DNA of 64,000 bases, taken from contig CM068553.1 in assembly GCA_035048495.1 (NCBI GenBank), forward strand, positions 4,333,259 to 4,397,258, written 5' to 3'. Below are positions 1 to 9,959 of the stretch, piece after piece (position 1 is the stretch's first letter; each line of letters begins with the position of its first letter). Source of the stretch: Euptelea pleiosperma (taxonomy: Eukaryota > Streptophyta > Magnoliopsida > Ranunculales > Eupteleaceae). Both the position numbers and the translations under genes were made by a program. The notes beneath the pieces are model-generated. The model searched no databases. It saw nothing but the letters and a program-made list of their open reading frames with translations, and had not been told where the DNA came from.

Positions 1-2
1 TC

Positions 3-194
3 TTAAAATTTGTGAGGGCACTCGGCATGTTGAATGCCTTTAAGTATAGGGATGAGATGGTTACGAAAAGGATTAGTACGAAGGATTAGTACGAGGGAGA
101 TCATGCTGAAGAGCTGCTCAAAGAAATGGTAAGTAAATGCATCACTCCTAATGACAGCACCTACATATCTTTGATTGAGGGGCTCAGGAAATGA
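3..194 (+). pseudogene. PPR protein C-terminal remnant
   Basis: The frame ending in TGA at 192-194 reads HAEELLKEMVSK, then TPNDSTYISLIEGLRK and stop, which looks like the last helix-turn-helix repeat of a pentatricopeptide repeat protein (organellar RNA binding). The same frame upstream reads LKFVRALGMLNAFKYRDEMV but hits a TAG at 87-89. The break coincides with a 13-bp direct duplication of GATTAGTACGAAG. The rest of the gene would lie left of the window. An intron is possible but no clean splice sites are seen, so a decayed gene is the likelier reading. Confidence 0.5.
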
Positions 195-269
195 AAACTT
201 GATGGAGAATAATGCTCAAATAGATCTTTTCACCCAAATAACGCTAAAAAATGCTCAATTTCCTACTGT

Positions 270-415
270 TAAAATCAACACATGAAAATGACTTCAATCA
301 ATGCTTAGAATTCACTAAGCATGCTGATTATTGGTTTGCAAGTCTACCAGGGACTGGCCAAACATCCATACGGTCAGCGTCCAAGAAGAGTGCAATGTGG
401 CTCCTACTGTGGGTT
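270..415. repeat. Partial foldback MITE arm
   Basis: This holds the right half of the foldback core found many times in the window: CATGAAAATGACTTCAATC, then a degenerate 'gctgatt-ttggtttg' segment, then GGCCAAACATCCATACGGTC. The left arm is missing, so it is a truncated copy. Confidence 0.55.
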
Positions 416-469
416 GTGACTGGCAACCCGTTGACAGAAGTTCTACTCAAAGCAGCAATGAACACAGAC

Positions 470-472
<3 letters not shown>

Positions 473-546
<74 letters not shown>
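473..546. repeat. (GA)n microsatellite
   Basis: About 37 uninterrupted GA units. The open frames across it that read Arg-Glu repeats are artefacts of the repeat. Confidence 0.97.
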
Positions 547-548
<2 letters not shown>

Positions 549-1143
549 CATACTAGAGCACCAAGGGGAGCAAGTCATCGCCGGCGAGAATATGTTACAA
601 ACATGAAAAGTTGAAAACAGCAAAATGAGACGTGAAGAAGATAGATAAAAAAGATTCTAAAGAAAGTGACCTAGTTTAAAAGGGCATTACCATATTTAAA
701 AAAAAAGCTAAAAAAGGGTAAAAAGAAAAAAAAAGTTTCGGTGCCCTCACATTTTTTTGGGGTGCGACTAAATTTCCCTTAAGTAATTTAATAGGATAAT
801 TTTTCAATGATGCGTAATTTTTTTGAAGGACATATAATGAACTATTTGTTTTGATAGAAAAGAACTCTGGTCCATGTATAATAGATATTCAGTTTATTAA
901 GGTGTTGTTTTGAAAAATAGAAGAAATGACATAGAAATTAGTTAAATTGTAATTAAGGAATATTTTAGAAATTTGAAAATAATAGTACGGTAAGTAATTA
1001 AGTGATTATTGAGGAGTTGTATTGAAAATAAGAATAAAAGTATTGAAAATATAATTAATGGCATGAGAATGGGTGAGTAACTTAAAGAGACATTTAATGA
1101 AGTTACAGTAGAGAGGGAGATTTAATCTATATCTATATCTATA
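547..1143. other. Spacer with MITE-end relic
   Basis: AT-rich sequence without a supportable gene. Around 745-780 it contains a piece (GGGGTGCGACTAAATTTCCC) that resembles the right end of the Mutator-like MITE at 53,870-54,459. A short TCTATA repeat runs at about 1,125-1,150. Confidence 0.5.
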
Positions 1144-1689
1144 TCTATACTACTTCTAAATGTCAGCATCTGGAAAAAACTTTTTTTTCCTATTTTATCC
1201 TTGATTTTTTTCTCTTTTCCCCAAAATATCCTTAAGCCCCTACTTTCAATACACTTCTATCCTAAAACATCTCTCCATCTTCTTCATCTATCATCAATTT
1301 CTTAAATGCCCATTCTAAAATTCTTCTCTCAATGTCTCTCAATCTCCTTCTCTCCTTCCTTTTTTTATCCATGGTTTTTTTCCTATTTTCCTTGAATATC
1401 CTCAGCCCGGGCCCTACTTTCAATACACTTCTATCCTAAAATGTCTCTCCCTCTCCTTCATCCAAGGTTTAAAGGAGACCGGTATAACGAACTGGGGCGT
1501 TACTATTTTTTCCATTATAACAGCCATTATAACGGAAAATGTTAATAACGGGAAAATAACGGAAAAAATGGATCTTAAAATCTATTTTATTGTTGATGTA
1601 AATAACGGGCGTTATAACGGAAAATAACAGAAAATAACGGCCGTTATTTTAGCTTTCTTTTTCTAAAATACAATAATAAAACTTTATAA

Positions 1690-1960
1690 GGCAATATGAG
1701 CCACGTGGCACACTATTAGAGGACTCTAACCATATGGATGTTTGGCTAATCCTTAGGTGGACCCACAAACCAAAAATCAGCCCGATAAGTGATTTCTAGG
1801 CGTTGGACTGAAATTATTTTCGTGGGTTGATTTTAACCGTTGGAAATTTGACATTATTGATCAATATTTGAGGTACAAAGATCAAGTCATTTGAAATCAC
1901 TAATCAAGTTGATTTTTTGGTTTGTCCTCTGAGTTTCCCACGTGGCTTATTTTGTACCAC
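1690..1960. repeat. Foldback MITE copy (CCACGTGGC family)
   Basis: Palindromic arms: GAGCCACGTGGCACACT on the left and CCCACGTGGCTTATTTTGT on the right. Between them are the recurring core pieces (ATATGGATGTTTGGCTAA, 'ccaaaaatcagcc', the Trp-less 'cgttgg' motif). Terminal sequence and target duplication were not resolved. Confidence 0.6.
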
Positions 1961-1999
1961 GACAAGTGGGAAAAAAAAACACAACCTTAAAATTTTAAA

Positions 2000-2404
2000 G
2001 GAAAAAGATGTAACAAGGTATGTCTGAAACTGTTTCATTTGCGGAAGCGGCATTTTTTGTAGTCACCAGTGTCATTTTGGCCCATTGACCGCATGGATGT
2101 TTATCTCACCCCTTGGTGGATATACAGACCAAAAATCACCGTTGTTGGTAATCTATAACCATTAGATTTTAATACTTTTTAGCACTTTTTAAGGCGTTCT
2201 TATAGCCGGTGAATGCAACCATTTTTTGAGTACTAAAACCAACGGCTAAAAACCATTAAACAAGCTGATTTTTGGTTTGAATGTCTATTGAGGTGTTGGC
2301 TAAACATCCATGCCGTCAGTGGGCCTAGATGGCAGCAGTGACTACCAACATTGCCGCTTCTGCAAATGAAAAGATCTCAGGTATACCTTGTTACATCACG
2401 ACCC
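2000..2404. mobile_element. Foldback MITE, ATGTAACAAGG family
   Basis: Left end GGAAAAAGATGTAACAAGG; right end CCTTGTTACATCACGACCC. The arms are complementary over about 100 bp (GCGGAAGCGGCATTTTTTGT against GCCGCTTCTGCAAATG). The same family occurs at 26,508, 32,121 and 32,704, where 9-bp target duplications are visible. No matching flanks are seen here. Confidence 0.75.
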
Positions 2405-2477
2405 TCCTATGCACGCCTTTTGAAATGACAATTGAGCATCAATTCTCACTGAAAAGCCTACAAGCCTACCTTAAAAA

Positions 2478-2839
2478 GAGCAAGACTTGCCTGCCAGGTA
2501 GCTACCTGACCACCCACAATATAAGCTACGTGGCAATTTATTAGAGGACACTGACCATATAGATATTTGTCCAATTTGTAAGTGGAAGTGGAACTACAAA
2601 CCAAAAATCAGCCTGATTAGTGATTTCAAACCGTTGGATCTTTATATGGAAATAGTGCTCAAATTCCTATGGTTAAAATCAACCAACGAAAATGACTTCA
2701 ACTAACGCTTAGAAATCACTGATCAGGTTTATTTTGGGTCTATAGGTCCACCTAGGGATCGGCCAAACATCTATACGGTCAGTATCCTCTAATAAATTTT
2801 CACGTGGCATTATTCTGGGTGGTCAGGCAAGTCTTGCTC
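2478..2839. mobile_element. Foldback MITE, Mutator-like
   Basis: Ends GAGCAAGACTTGCCTG and CAGGCAAGTCTTGCTC are inverted repeats. Flanks CCTTAAAAA and CCCTAAAAC match at 7 of 9 positions, as an aged 9-bp target duplication would. It carries the CCACGTGGC-type arms and shared core (GGCCAAACATCTATACGGTC). Confidence 0.7.
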
Positions 2840-2895
2840 CCCTAAAACAATCAACTCCTTTTGCAGAAGCAAACAGTAACCTACCATAAAAAATA

Positions 2896-3272
2896 GAGTA
2901 AGACTTTGATGACAGGGTGCAATAGAGCCACGTGGCATACTCTTAGATGACTCTGACCTTATGGATGTTTTTCCAATCCTTATATGGATCTACAAACAAA
3001 AATCAGATTGATTTGTGATTTCAAAGCTTTGGATCTTTGTACCTCAAATAATGGTCAATAATGCTCAAATTTCCCATGGTTAAAATTAACCCATGAAAAC
3101 AATTCCAATCCAACGCCTAGAAATTACTAATCGGGCTGATTTTTGGTTTGTAGGTCCACCTAATGATTGGCCAAACATCCATACAGTCAGAGTCTTCTAA
3201 GAGTGTTCCACGTGGCTCATATTGTGCTTTGTCATAGGCCTTGATGACAGGCCTGTCATCAAAGCTTTATTC
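2896..3272. mobile_element. Foldback MITE, Mutator-like
   Basis: Left end GAGTAAGACTTTGATGACAG; right end CTGTCATCAAAGCTTTATTC. Inside are GAGCCACGTGGCATACTC and GTTCCACGTGGCTCATATTG, with the shared core between. No convincing target duplication is visible. Confidence 0.65.
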
Positions 3273-3972
3273 CACTGGATAGCCTACACTAGCTGCCTAC
3301 AATAGCCTACCCTAATTAAACCAACTCCCTTTGCAAAATGTCAAATCCCACGGTCCCACCCATTTTTTGTTATAAATTATAATATCAGAAAATAACATAA
3401 AATATCAGAATAAAACGAAAAATATTAGAAAATAACGGAAAATATCGGCCGTTATAATCAAGGTTTAAACAGAAATATAACCATGTTGTTTTCGTTATAA
3501 CGTCCGTTATAACGAAAATCCGTTATTTTTTGTATAATGGAACCGGTTATGTCCGAATCCGTTATAACGGCCGTTATTTTCGTTATAACGACGTTATTTT
3601 AAACCATGCCTTCATCTATCATTAATTTCTTAAATGCCCATTTTAAAATTCCTCTTCCAACGTCTCTCCCTCTCCTTCAATTTTTTCTTAAATTCTTCAT
3701 TTATTTCTCGATTTCAGAATCATTTAAAGCCCTGCTTAAAAATCTAAGTCGGCATTTCCTCATTCCTACTCTTTCTTTTAAAAAAAAATGATTTTCTCCA
3801 TTCCAACTCTTTTTCTTAACCTATTCTCAAAAACTCCATACACACTTAATCTATGCAATTAAAAGAATACATATATTTTAGATTTTATAAAAACTTATAT
3901 TAAATACGAAATAGGTTCATTGGATTCCTTAGTCCAACTCTAACTATCCCGTTGCACGTGTGCACCTACTAG

Positions 3973-4068
3973 TGAATTGATAGGTGCCTAGCTTTTCAAT
4001 TTTTTTAATAGAAGCCTAGGTGAACATCACGTCATGTGGCATACCCAAGTTTTGACTTTAAAATAGTA
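3973..4068. other. Spacer between Helitron-like ends
   Basis: No gene. It contains a Helitron-5'-end-like piece on the - strand (ACTATTTTAAAGTCAAAACT, complement of 4,048-4,067). Confidence 0.35.
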
Positions 4069-4132
4069 CTAGGGGGCGGCTCGTGCATTACACGTGAGGG
4101 ATTGTAAGGGTTTCATCAATGTTGATGACGGG

Positions 4133-4735
4133 CCACAATATGAACCACGTGGCACACTCTTAAAGGCCATTGACCATATGGATGTTTGGCTCAACCCTAT
4201 GTGGACCTACGGACCAAAAATCATCCAGATTGATGGTTTATAACCTTTAGATTTTAGTCTTTTTTCATAGGTTGATTTTCAACCGTGGATTCAAGCATTA
4301 TTTTGAGGAACTCAGATCCAACAACTAAATATTACAAATCAAGCTGATTTTTGGTTTGGCAATCCACCTAGGGATGGGTTAGACCAAGGTTTAAAGGGGA
4401 CCGTTATAACGGACTGCGGATGTTACCGTTTTTTCCGTTATAATGAAAAAACGCTCAGGGGCAAAAACAGAAAAAAAATGGAATATAACAGAAATAACGG
4501 AAAAAATGGCACTGAAACAAAAATGAAAATAACGGAAAAAAAAATGGAATATAACGAAAATAACGGCCGTTTTATTTTTAGAAAATAACGGTCCTTATTT
4601 TCGTTATAATAAAAAAATAATGGGGTAGCTCCGAATCCGTTATAACGGCTGTTTTTTAAACCTTGGGTTAAACAACCTTATGGTCAGTAGCTTCCGAGAG
4701 TGCCATGTGGTGTTTTAGGTGCTACCTAGACGAAT
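4133..4735. repeat. Foldback MITE copy split by a hAT MITE
   Basis: Arms at 4,133-4,200 (GAACCACGTGGCACACTC) and 4,680-4,735 (GAGAGTGCCATGTGG) belong to one palindromic element. The hAT MITE at 4,385-4,665 sits inside it and is therefore younger. Confidence 0.6.
4385..4665. mobile_element. hAT MITE, ATAACGG type
   Basis: 281 bp, CAAGGTTTAAAGGGG to TTTTTTAAACCTTG. Flanks GGTTAGAC and GGTTAAAC form a near-perfect 8-bp target duplication. The inside is made of ATAACGG and CCGTTAT motifs in inverted arrangement. Confidence 0.85.
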
Positions 4736-4874
4736 CAAAAGGAAATGCCAGATCAAAATTTTTCTAAGACCTTTAATGAACTTGAATGCCTATGTTTTCT
4801 TTGACAAGCATAGGCACCTAAGTGGACCGCGGCATACCCAAGTTTTGTCCCTTCTTTTCTTTACTATTATTGAG

Positions 4875-5800
4875 GACCATAATATGAGCCATGTGGCACA
4901 TTCATAGAGACCACTGACTGTATGGATGTTTCGCCCATACAGATAAAATATGTGCGGTTGAGGCCATTGACCATTGGATTCAAGAGATTCATGGTCCACA
5001 TAGCAACAACTATTTTATCCTTTGCAGTTGTTGCCTCGTGGTCTCTTTAATCAAATGGTTAATAGCCTCCACCATATGCTCTTTTGCTGAACCTTATATA
5101 GCATGCTCATGGTGAGTGTCTTTTGACACCTGTGTGAGGAGGCGTGCCCAAACCCCAATTTTGGCTTTAAAGTAGTTCTAGGTGACGCCATGTGCGATGC
5201 ATGTGCACCTTACATGTGACACGCTCTTAGAGACCGGTGACCGTACGGATGCTTGGCCCATCCCTAGGTGAACCCACATGCAAAAAATCAGCTTGATAGT
5301 GATTTCTAAGCATTCGATTAGATTTATTTTCATAGGTTGATTTTTAGAATTATTTTGGGTACAACTGCGTGGCATGGGAAGTAATTAGGAGTTCATTCAG
5401 TGGTAGTATTGAAGTTTAGGGAAATAGTTCATTAATGAGCTTTTGTGCGTAGGAAAACGAGTAGAACTTTGATGTGGAACCACAATACTATGAGACACGT
5501 GGCACACTCATAGAGATCACTAACCGTATGGATCTTTTACCCATCCCTAATTGGATCTACTTAGCAAATCTTAGCATGATTAGTCATTTCTATCCATTGG
5601 ATTAGAGTCATATTCATGATTTATTTTTAACTATGGGTTTTGAGAATCTATTGGGTTACTCAGATCCAAAGGTTAGAAATCACTAATTAGGCTGATTTTT
5701 GGTATGCGGTTCCACCTAGGGATGGAACAGACATCCATACAATCAATGTCCTCTTAGAATGTGCCACATGGCTTATATTGTGGTCCGTCATAGACCTATG
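4875..5800. repeat. Three degraded foldback MITE copies
   Basis: Copies at about 4,875-4,960, 5,205-5,370 and 5,480-5,800. The last is fairly complete: GACACGTGGCACACTCATAG on the left, GTGCCACATGGCTTATATTG on the right, with the usual core between. No gene is supportable here. Confidence 0.55.
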
Positions 5801-5968
5801 TTTTTTCTTAATTATCAACCTGAAGTGAGATGTGAGGAAGTTTTGAATTTTTTAACATTATTTTTTCATTTTTTTTTTCTCTAATATGTGGCGTTTATAA
5901 GTGAGCCTCTTGTGAAGCCCACTATCATTGCCCAACCCAAGTTTTCACTTTAAAGTAGTACAGATAGA

Positions 5969-7690
5969 TAATAGATGACATTGGCAATTTTTTCCCATTT
6001 AGAGATTGGGAGGTTTGGACTGGTTTCGGATCCTGATTTGTGCCGGTTCCAATTTTAATTTGCCAGCTACTTGTTTGTGACCATATTAACTAGTTAAACT
6101 AGTTTTTCTAGATTACTTTTAGTGGTATCTTAGGTTCTATATTTAGATCTTCATAGCCTTATCGTTGTTTGGTTGTTCAACGATTACTCAAATATGAATT
6201 TTAGCAGCATTGTTTTATAAGCAAGAATTGAATTTGTTGCGAATGCTTTACTCATCCCCAATATCACCTGTGACTGCTAAGCAGGAACACCATATCTAAA
6301 CCATACACATGTCATAAATCTAGAACTCTTAGCGTATGATCCGAGAACTCTAACCCGAAAAAACAAGATCTCATGCTATTGTTTTCTTAAGCATTAAACA
6401 AAAAAAGAAAATCATTATACGACAAGTAGAAGATTAATAAACTATAGTGTGCAGATTTTAGCATCCCCGACACACATTTTGGATTTTTATTTCACTAGAA
6501 CTATAACTTCTTTTAAAGACGTATCTCGCTTTTTAATAGCCAAGTTGAATTGCGTGCATGTGTCAAAATTGTGTTAAAAATGGAATGCCACTTCAGAATC
6601 GTGCGGGTCCTCACTTCTGTGTCAAGCAGCCATGATCATTGCCTTATTTAACGATTTAGAATCATTCGTGCTACGAGATTGGCACGTGCCCCCTACTATA
6701 AAACCGCCCATTCAAGATTTATAAATACAAACATGCTGAATTAGGCACGCATTCAATTCCAACTTATTATATTCTGTCGAAATCTTGATCTAGCTTGTTG
6801 ACTTGAGCGTTGGAGTATTTTTTGCAAATACCCTACTTATGGATCGAGACCTCATTTGAGAAGTCGTAGAAAAACGAGCAATAACATGAACTCAAGTCCA
6901 AGGTGCTCATGGTTCGAAGTCTTGGGATCGGAGATCGGATCAATTTGTGCCGATCCTGATCCAAATCGGTCCGCTTCGCTCAAATCTCAGCCGTTTCTCT
7001 CGAGTTGGCCAAGTTTTCACCGGATTGGTGGGCGTCGATCCTAATTTGGTCTGTATTGAAAATCATATGGTCTAGTGATATCGGATTGAGTTGACACGTG
7101 TATGGCTATGATTAAGTAGCAATTTTATGCCTTGACATAATGACACCCTATCAAGGAATTTTTAAGGCCGGTTTTGCAAAAAAAAAAATCCTTTTTGCCA
7201 AGTGGCAGAGTTCTATTAGCCTTTTACAGAAAGGCTATGAGAATGCCTGTGCGAAGCCGACAAGTAATCACATGTATAGCACCCGTGATATCACATGGTA
7301 ACAAAATTGCCCAATTTTGCTCCTGTTCAACATGGCGCCAGCCAACTTCAATCCTGCAACCAAACAGTCCCTCTATTCCTCTTCTTAAGGTCCACTTAAT
7401 AGTCGTAGGATGATCTCACACCATTTTATACGTAGACTTTCTATTGACTTTTTTTTTATTCGGTCCGCTAAATTCATCTAGATCATCATATAGATGGATG
7501 GTTGAGATGTTAGTTTCTTTAAATTGGTGTTCTAAAATGGGACCCAATAACACGTGGATCCTCTACATGTGCAAAAGGTGTCGTTGCTTCTAGATCTACG
7601 GCTACTGAAATGAGTAACTGACACGCGGCCTAGTAGTTAACGAAATGACATAAATGCCCTTTTCGTGCCTACTTTCCTCCGTCATCGCTC
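5969..7690. other. Gene-poor spacer
   Basis: Only short, uncharacteristic open frames. A stretch around 6,900-7,060 (GGTTCGAAGTCTTGGGATCG and following) has a distant relative near 51,530, which suggests an old repeat. The last 100 bases before 7,700 may hold the promoter of the next gene. Confidence 0.5.
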
Positions 7691-7873
7691 ACGCCCATTT
7701 CATGTGGCTGGTTTTTTTATCCTGCTCTCTCTCTCTCTCTGCGAGCAAGCAAATTCAGTTAGTCTGAGATCCAAAACTCATCTCACATAAAACCCTAATT
7801 TTTCTTCCTTTCTGCTCAAACATGAAGACGGAAAACGTTCGAAACCCTCTCTTTTTTCCGCCATTTTAATCAG

Positions 7874-8681
7874 GTAAGCTTCTCTCTCTCTCTCCCTGCA
7901 TTTATGTTTATACCTATCTGTTCTTTTATGATCTAGTATTATTGTTGTTATTGAACGATTTTGATTTTTTTTGGGAATTTTTGTGGATTCGATCTACCAA
8001 TCTTAGTAGTTTTAGCAGAATTGTTGTTCGATTCGAATGTGATGTTTGTATAGTTGTAGCTAGTGGATCGAAATCCGTTCTCTTTTATCTGTTACTTTAA
8101 TGGATCCGATACAAGAAATTAAGAAGGATTCAGAAGATTTAATGTATTGGGTCGAATTAGGGTTACGTGGAAGAAATCAGAGTTTTGGAAGATTAATGGG
8201 TTTTGGGTTCAATTAGGGTTTCAAGAAGTCAAATTTTCTTTTCTTTTTTTCTTAATAGATTGCAAGGTCGATCGAGTTTCCGAGATTTTGGGGTTTGGCA
8301 TCGAATTACGGTATCAATTGTTTTACCCCTCAGTTTGTCATCTCTGTAAATTTTGCGGTTCTGATATGTTATTGGGCTTGGATTTTTCTGGTTGAGTTAT
8401 AATTGAGGGTGACTAAGACCTTTTTGCTTCTGAATTTCTGGGAGTATTCTTTGGGGGAATTTCTTTGTCTTTTATGATTCTTGATCTGCTGTGCTATTAG
8501 GTTTAGATCTTTCTGATTGAGATTCACTACACTTCCTCTCGTTGTGATTCCACTTGGAGCATGCTAATTATGGTTAAGGTCTGATATCACTTTTTATTTT
8601 AAATATATTTTTGGAAGTTTTCTAGTATTGCAATGTGTGGAACTTGCATATTGACATCGAGTTTCTTCCCTTCTATTGCAG
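7874..8681 (+). other. 5'UTR intron of the 213-aa protein gene
   Basis: Donor CAG|GTAAGCTT after a CT-rich leader (from about 7,720) and acceptor TTCTATTGCAG|TT. An 808-bp leader intron directly before the upstream ORF explains why the long frame is preceded by stops. Inferred from splice consensus only. Confidence 0.65.
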
Positions 8682-8767
8682 TTGGGGGGGCCATGTGAGT
8701 TTTTGGATCAAGGTTGTGATCTATTCTTGAATTTCGATCTGCTTATTGGTTCACTTTTCATATCAAT

Positions 8768-8926
8768 ATGGGTAAATGCAAGGGCTGTGGGAAATTGGGA
8801 AGAATGGTGACGAGGGACGCGTCTGTCAGTGCTTATCAGTTTTCTCTTCTCCTATCTCCTGTGGTTTCTGTTTGGGATTGCATCGTTCGGAAGATGAGAT
8901 ATTCCTTCAGACCTGAGTGGGTGTAG
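8768..8926 (+). CDS. Upstream ORF, 52 aa (candidate conserved peptide uORF)
   Basis: ATG at 8,768 opens a 52-codon frame in the predicted leader, 190 bases before the main start. The peptide starts MGKCKGCGKLGRMVTRDA and ends VRKMRYSFRPEWV. It has a CxxC pair, a middle SAYQFSLLLSP stretch, and a compact basic-aromatic tail. It looks protein-like rather than random. Upstream peptides of this length that stall ribosomes through their C-terminus are known in plants. Whether this belongs to a known group (I vaguely recall CPuORF46/47 having a similar start) cannot be settled here. Confidence 0.5.
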   Translation: MGKCKGCGKLGRMVTRDASVSAYQFSLLLSPVVSVWDCIVRKMRYSFRPEWV

Positions 8927-8968
8927 GTGTAGGCATAGGCATAGGTATAGGCATAGGCTGGTAGGTAT
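8922..8968. repeat. TAGGCA hexamer repeat
   Basis: About six imperfect copies of TAGGCA/TAGGTA in the leader. The stop codon of the upstream ORF lies at its first unit. Confidence 0.8.
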
Positions 8969-9116
8969 TTTATTAGTTTACTCGGTATTTCCCATTTTCA
9001 GAATTTTGAAGAGAATTTCGTGTCAATATAAAGGAATGTGGTTGTAGACATGTTGTAGTGGAGGTCTCGTGAAGCATTTGAGCAAACGGGATTGGTTAGA
9101 GAGATCGTTAGTGGCC

Positions 9117-9758
9117 ATGGATAATATGGGATGTGTTCAAGTTCCACCTGTTAGAAAAGAGAAGAAGAAGCAGGCGAAGGATGGGCTGGATCGTGTCAAA
9201 CAAGCAGAGAAGAAAAAGAGGCGCCTAGAGAAAGCGCTTGCTACTTCTGCAGCCATCAGGTCTGAGCTAGAAAAAAAGAAGCAGAAAAAGAAAGAAGAAC
9301 AGGAGCGGCTCGACGAAGAGGGTGCTGCAATAGCTGAGGCAGTAGCTCTGCATGTCCTCCTAGGTGAAGACTCAGATGATTCATGCAAGATTATGCTGAA
9401 AAAGGATGAAGGGTTCAACACATGGAACTGTTCTAGCAATATAGGCCTCTTCATGGGAGGACGGAAAGCAGGCCATCCTCATCAGGGCTTTACGAAGTAT
9501 TCCTTCGAAGGGTTGGGATTGGTTTCTGATGCTTATGGATCGGGAAACAAGTGGAATGATTGGGGGATCGGTGGCTGGTCATTGTCACCTGATGTTTTTG
9601 GAAGAGATCTCCACACCCCATATTTTGAGGAGAGAGGACGAGGGACGACAGAAATCTCGGCGGGTCTTATTGCAGCGCAGGCTGTTTCTTCGCTTCAAAT
9701 TGTGGAAGATGCACATTCAGATACAATCGTCATCAATGAAATGTTAGAGGGTAACTGA
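9117..9758 (+). CDS. Uncharacterised plant protein with basic coiled coil, 213 aa
   Basis: The ATG at 9,117 sits in a good context (GCCATGG). The frame extends 16 codons upstream without an ATG, so this start is preferred. Residues about 10-75 are a Lys/Glu/Arg-rich helix (EKKKRRLEKAL, ELEKKKQKKKEEQERLDEEG) that should form a coiled coil. It is followed by the motif AAIAEAVALHVLLGEDSDDS. The middle is Gly/Trp-rich (KWNDWGIGGWSLS), and the C-terminus has ISAGLIAAQAVSSLQIVEDA. I recognise the pattern as a conserved plant-only protein without an assigned function. The gene has a 5'UTR intron, an upstream ORF and a polyadenylation signal at 9,813. The leader layout suggests translational control. 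No catalytic motif is visible. Confidence 0.8.
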   Translation: MDNMGCVQVPPVRKEKKKQAKDGLDRVKQAEKKKRRLEKALATSAAIRSELEKKKQKKKEEQERLDEEGAAIAEAVALHVLLGEDSDDSCKIMLKKDEGFNTWNCSSNIGLFMGGRKAGHPHQGFTKYSFEGLGLVSDAYGSGNKWNDWGIGGWSLSPDVFGRDLHTPYFEERGRGTTEISAGLIAAQAVSSLQIVEDAHSDTIVINEMLEGN

Positions 9759-9812
9759 AGCAGTTTTAGTAACCAGGTCCAATCTCTGTAAGGAGGTTAG
9801 GTAATAGTTCCT

Positions 9813-9818
9813 AATAAA
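9813..9818 (+). terminator. AATAAA polyadenylation signal
   Basis: AATAAA 55 bases after the stop of the 213-aa protein, followed by T-rich and TTGTTGTG-type sequence. Position and context fit a plant poly(A) signal. Confidence 0.55.
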
Positions 9819-9959
9819 GTCTTCTGTATATATATTATATGTCATGATGTACCCTTCTTGTTTGTGAAAAACCGGTCTTGCTTCCACAGGTATTAAATGT
9901 TGTTGCAGTGTCATCTTCTCCATATTTCTTTCATTCCTTGTTGTGTTCAAGAAGCTTAC

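Larger units (their letters stand above)
1463..3608. mobile_element. hAT-type MITE, enlarged by nested insertions
   Basis: It starts with CAAGGTTTAAAGGAG and ends with TTTTAAACCATG. It is flanked by a perfect 8-bp direct repeat CCTTCATC (1,455-1,462 and 3,609-3,616), the target duplication size of hAT transposons. Both ends are rich in ATAACGG/CCGTTAT motifs. About 1.8 kb between them consists of later insertions: foldback copies at 1,690, 2,000, 2,478 and 2,896. A second CAAGGTTTAAA start at 3,462 suggests a nested or duplicated end. Confidence 0.7.
1144..3972 (+). mobile_element. Helitron-like element, non-autonomous (candidate)
   Basis: The left end reads A|TCTATACTAC and the right end reads TGCACGTGTGCACCTACTAG|T. 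This fits the Helitron pattern of 5'-TC, a small hairpin (TGCAC/GTGCA) just before a terminal CTAG, and insertion between A and T. No Rep or helicase coding is visible. The body carries a direct duplication (1,240-1,345 resembles 1,405-1,462 plus 3,609-3,690) that was later split by the hAT element at 1,463. The left end lies in a TCTATA repeat, so its exact base is uncertain. Confidence 0.4.
4069..5968 (-). mobile_element. Helitron-like element (candidate)
   Basis: On the - strand the right end reads a GC-rich stretch followed by CTAG (complement of CTAGGGGGCGGCTCGTGC at 4,069). A possible 5' end TCTATCTGTACTACTTTAAA lies near 5,968. It is filled with foldback MITE copies. The distal end is assigned only by resemblance to the other 5' ends in the window. 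Confidence 0.3.

Noticed and set aside
251..606. Open frames with Arg-Glu repeats
   Set aside because: They are simply the (GA)n microsatellite translated; the flanks are a foldback MITE arm.
9137..9454. 105-codon frame on the - strand
   Set aside because: Antisense shadow of the coiled-coil gene (Lys codons read as Phe/Ser).
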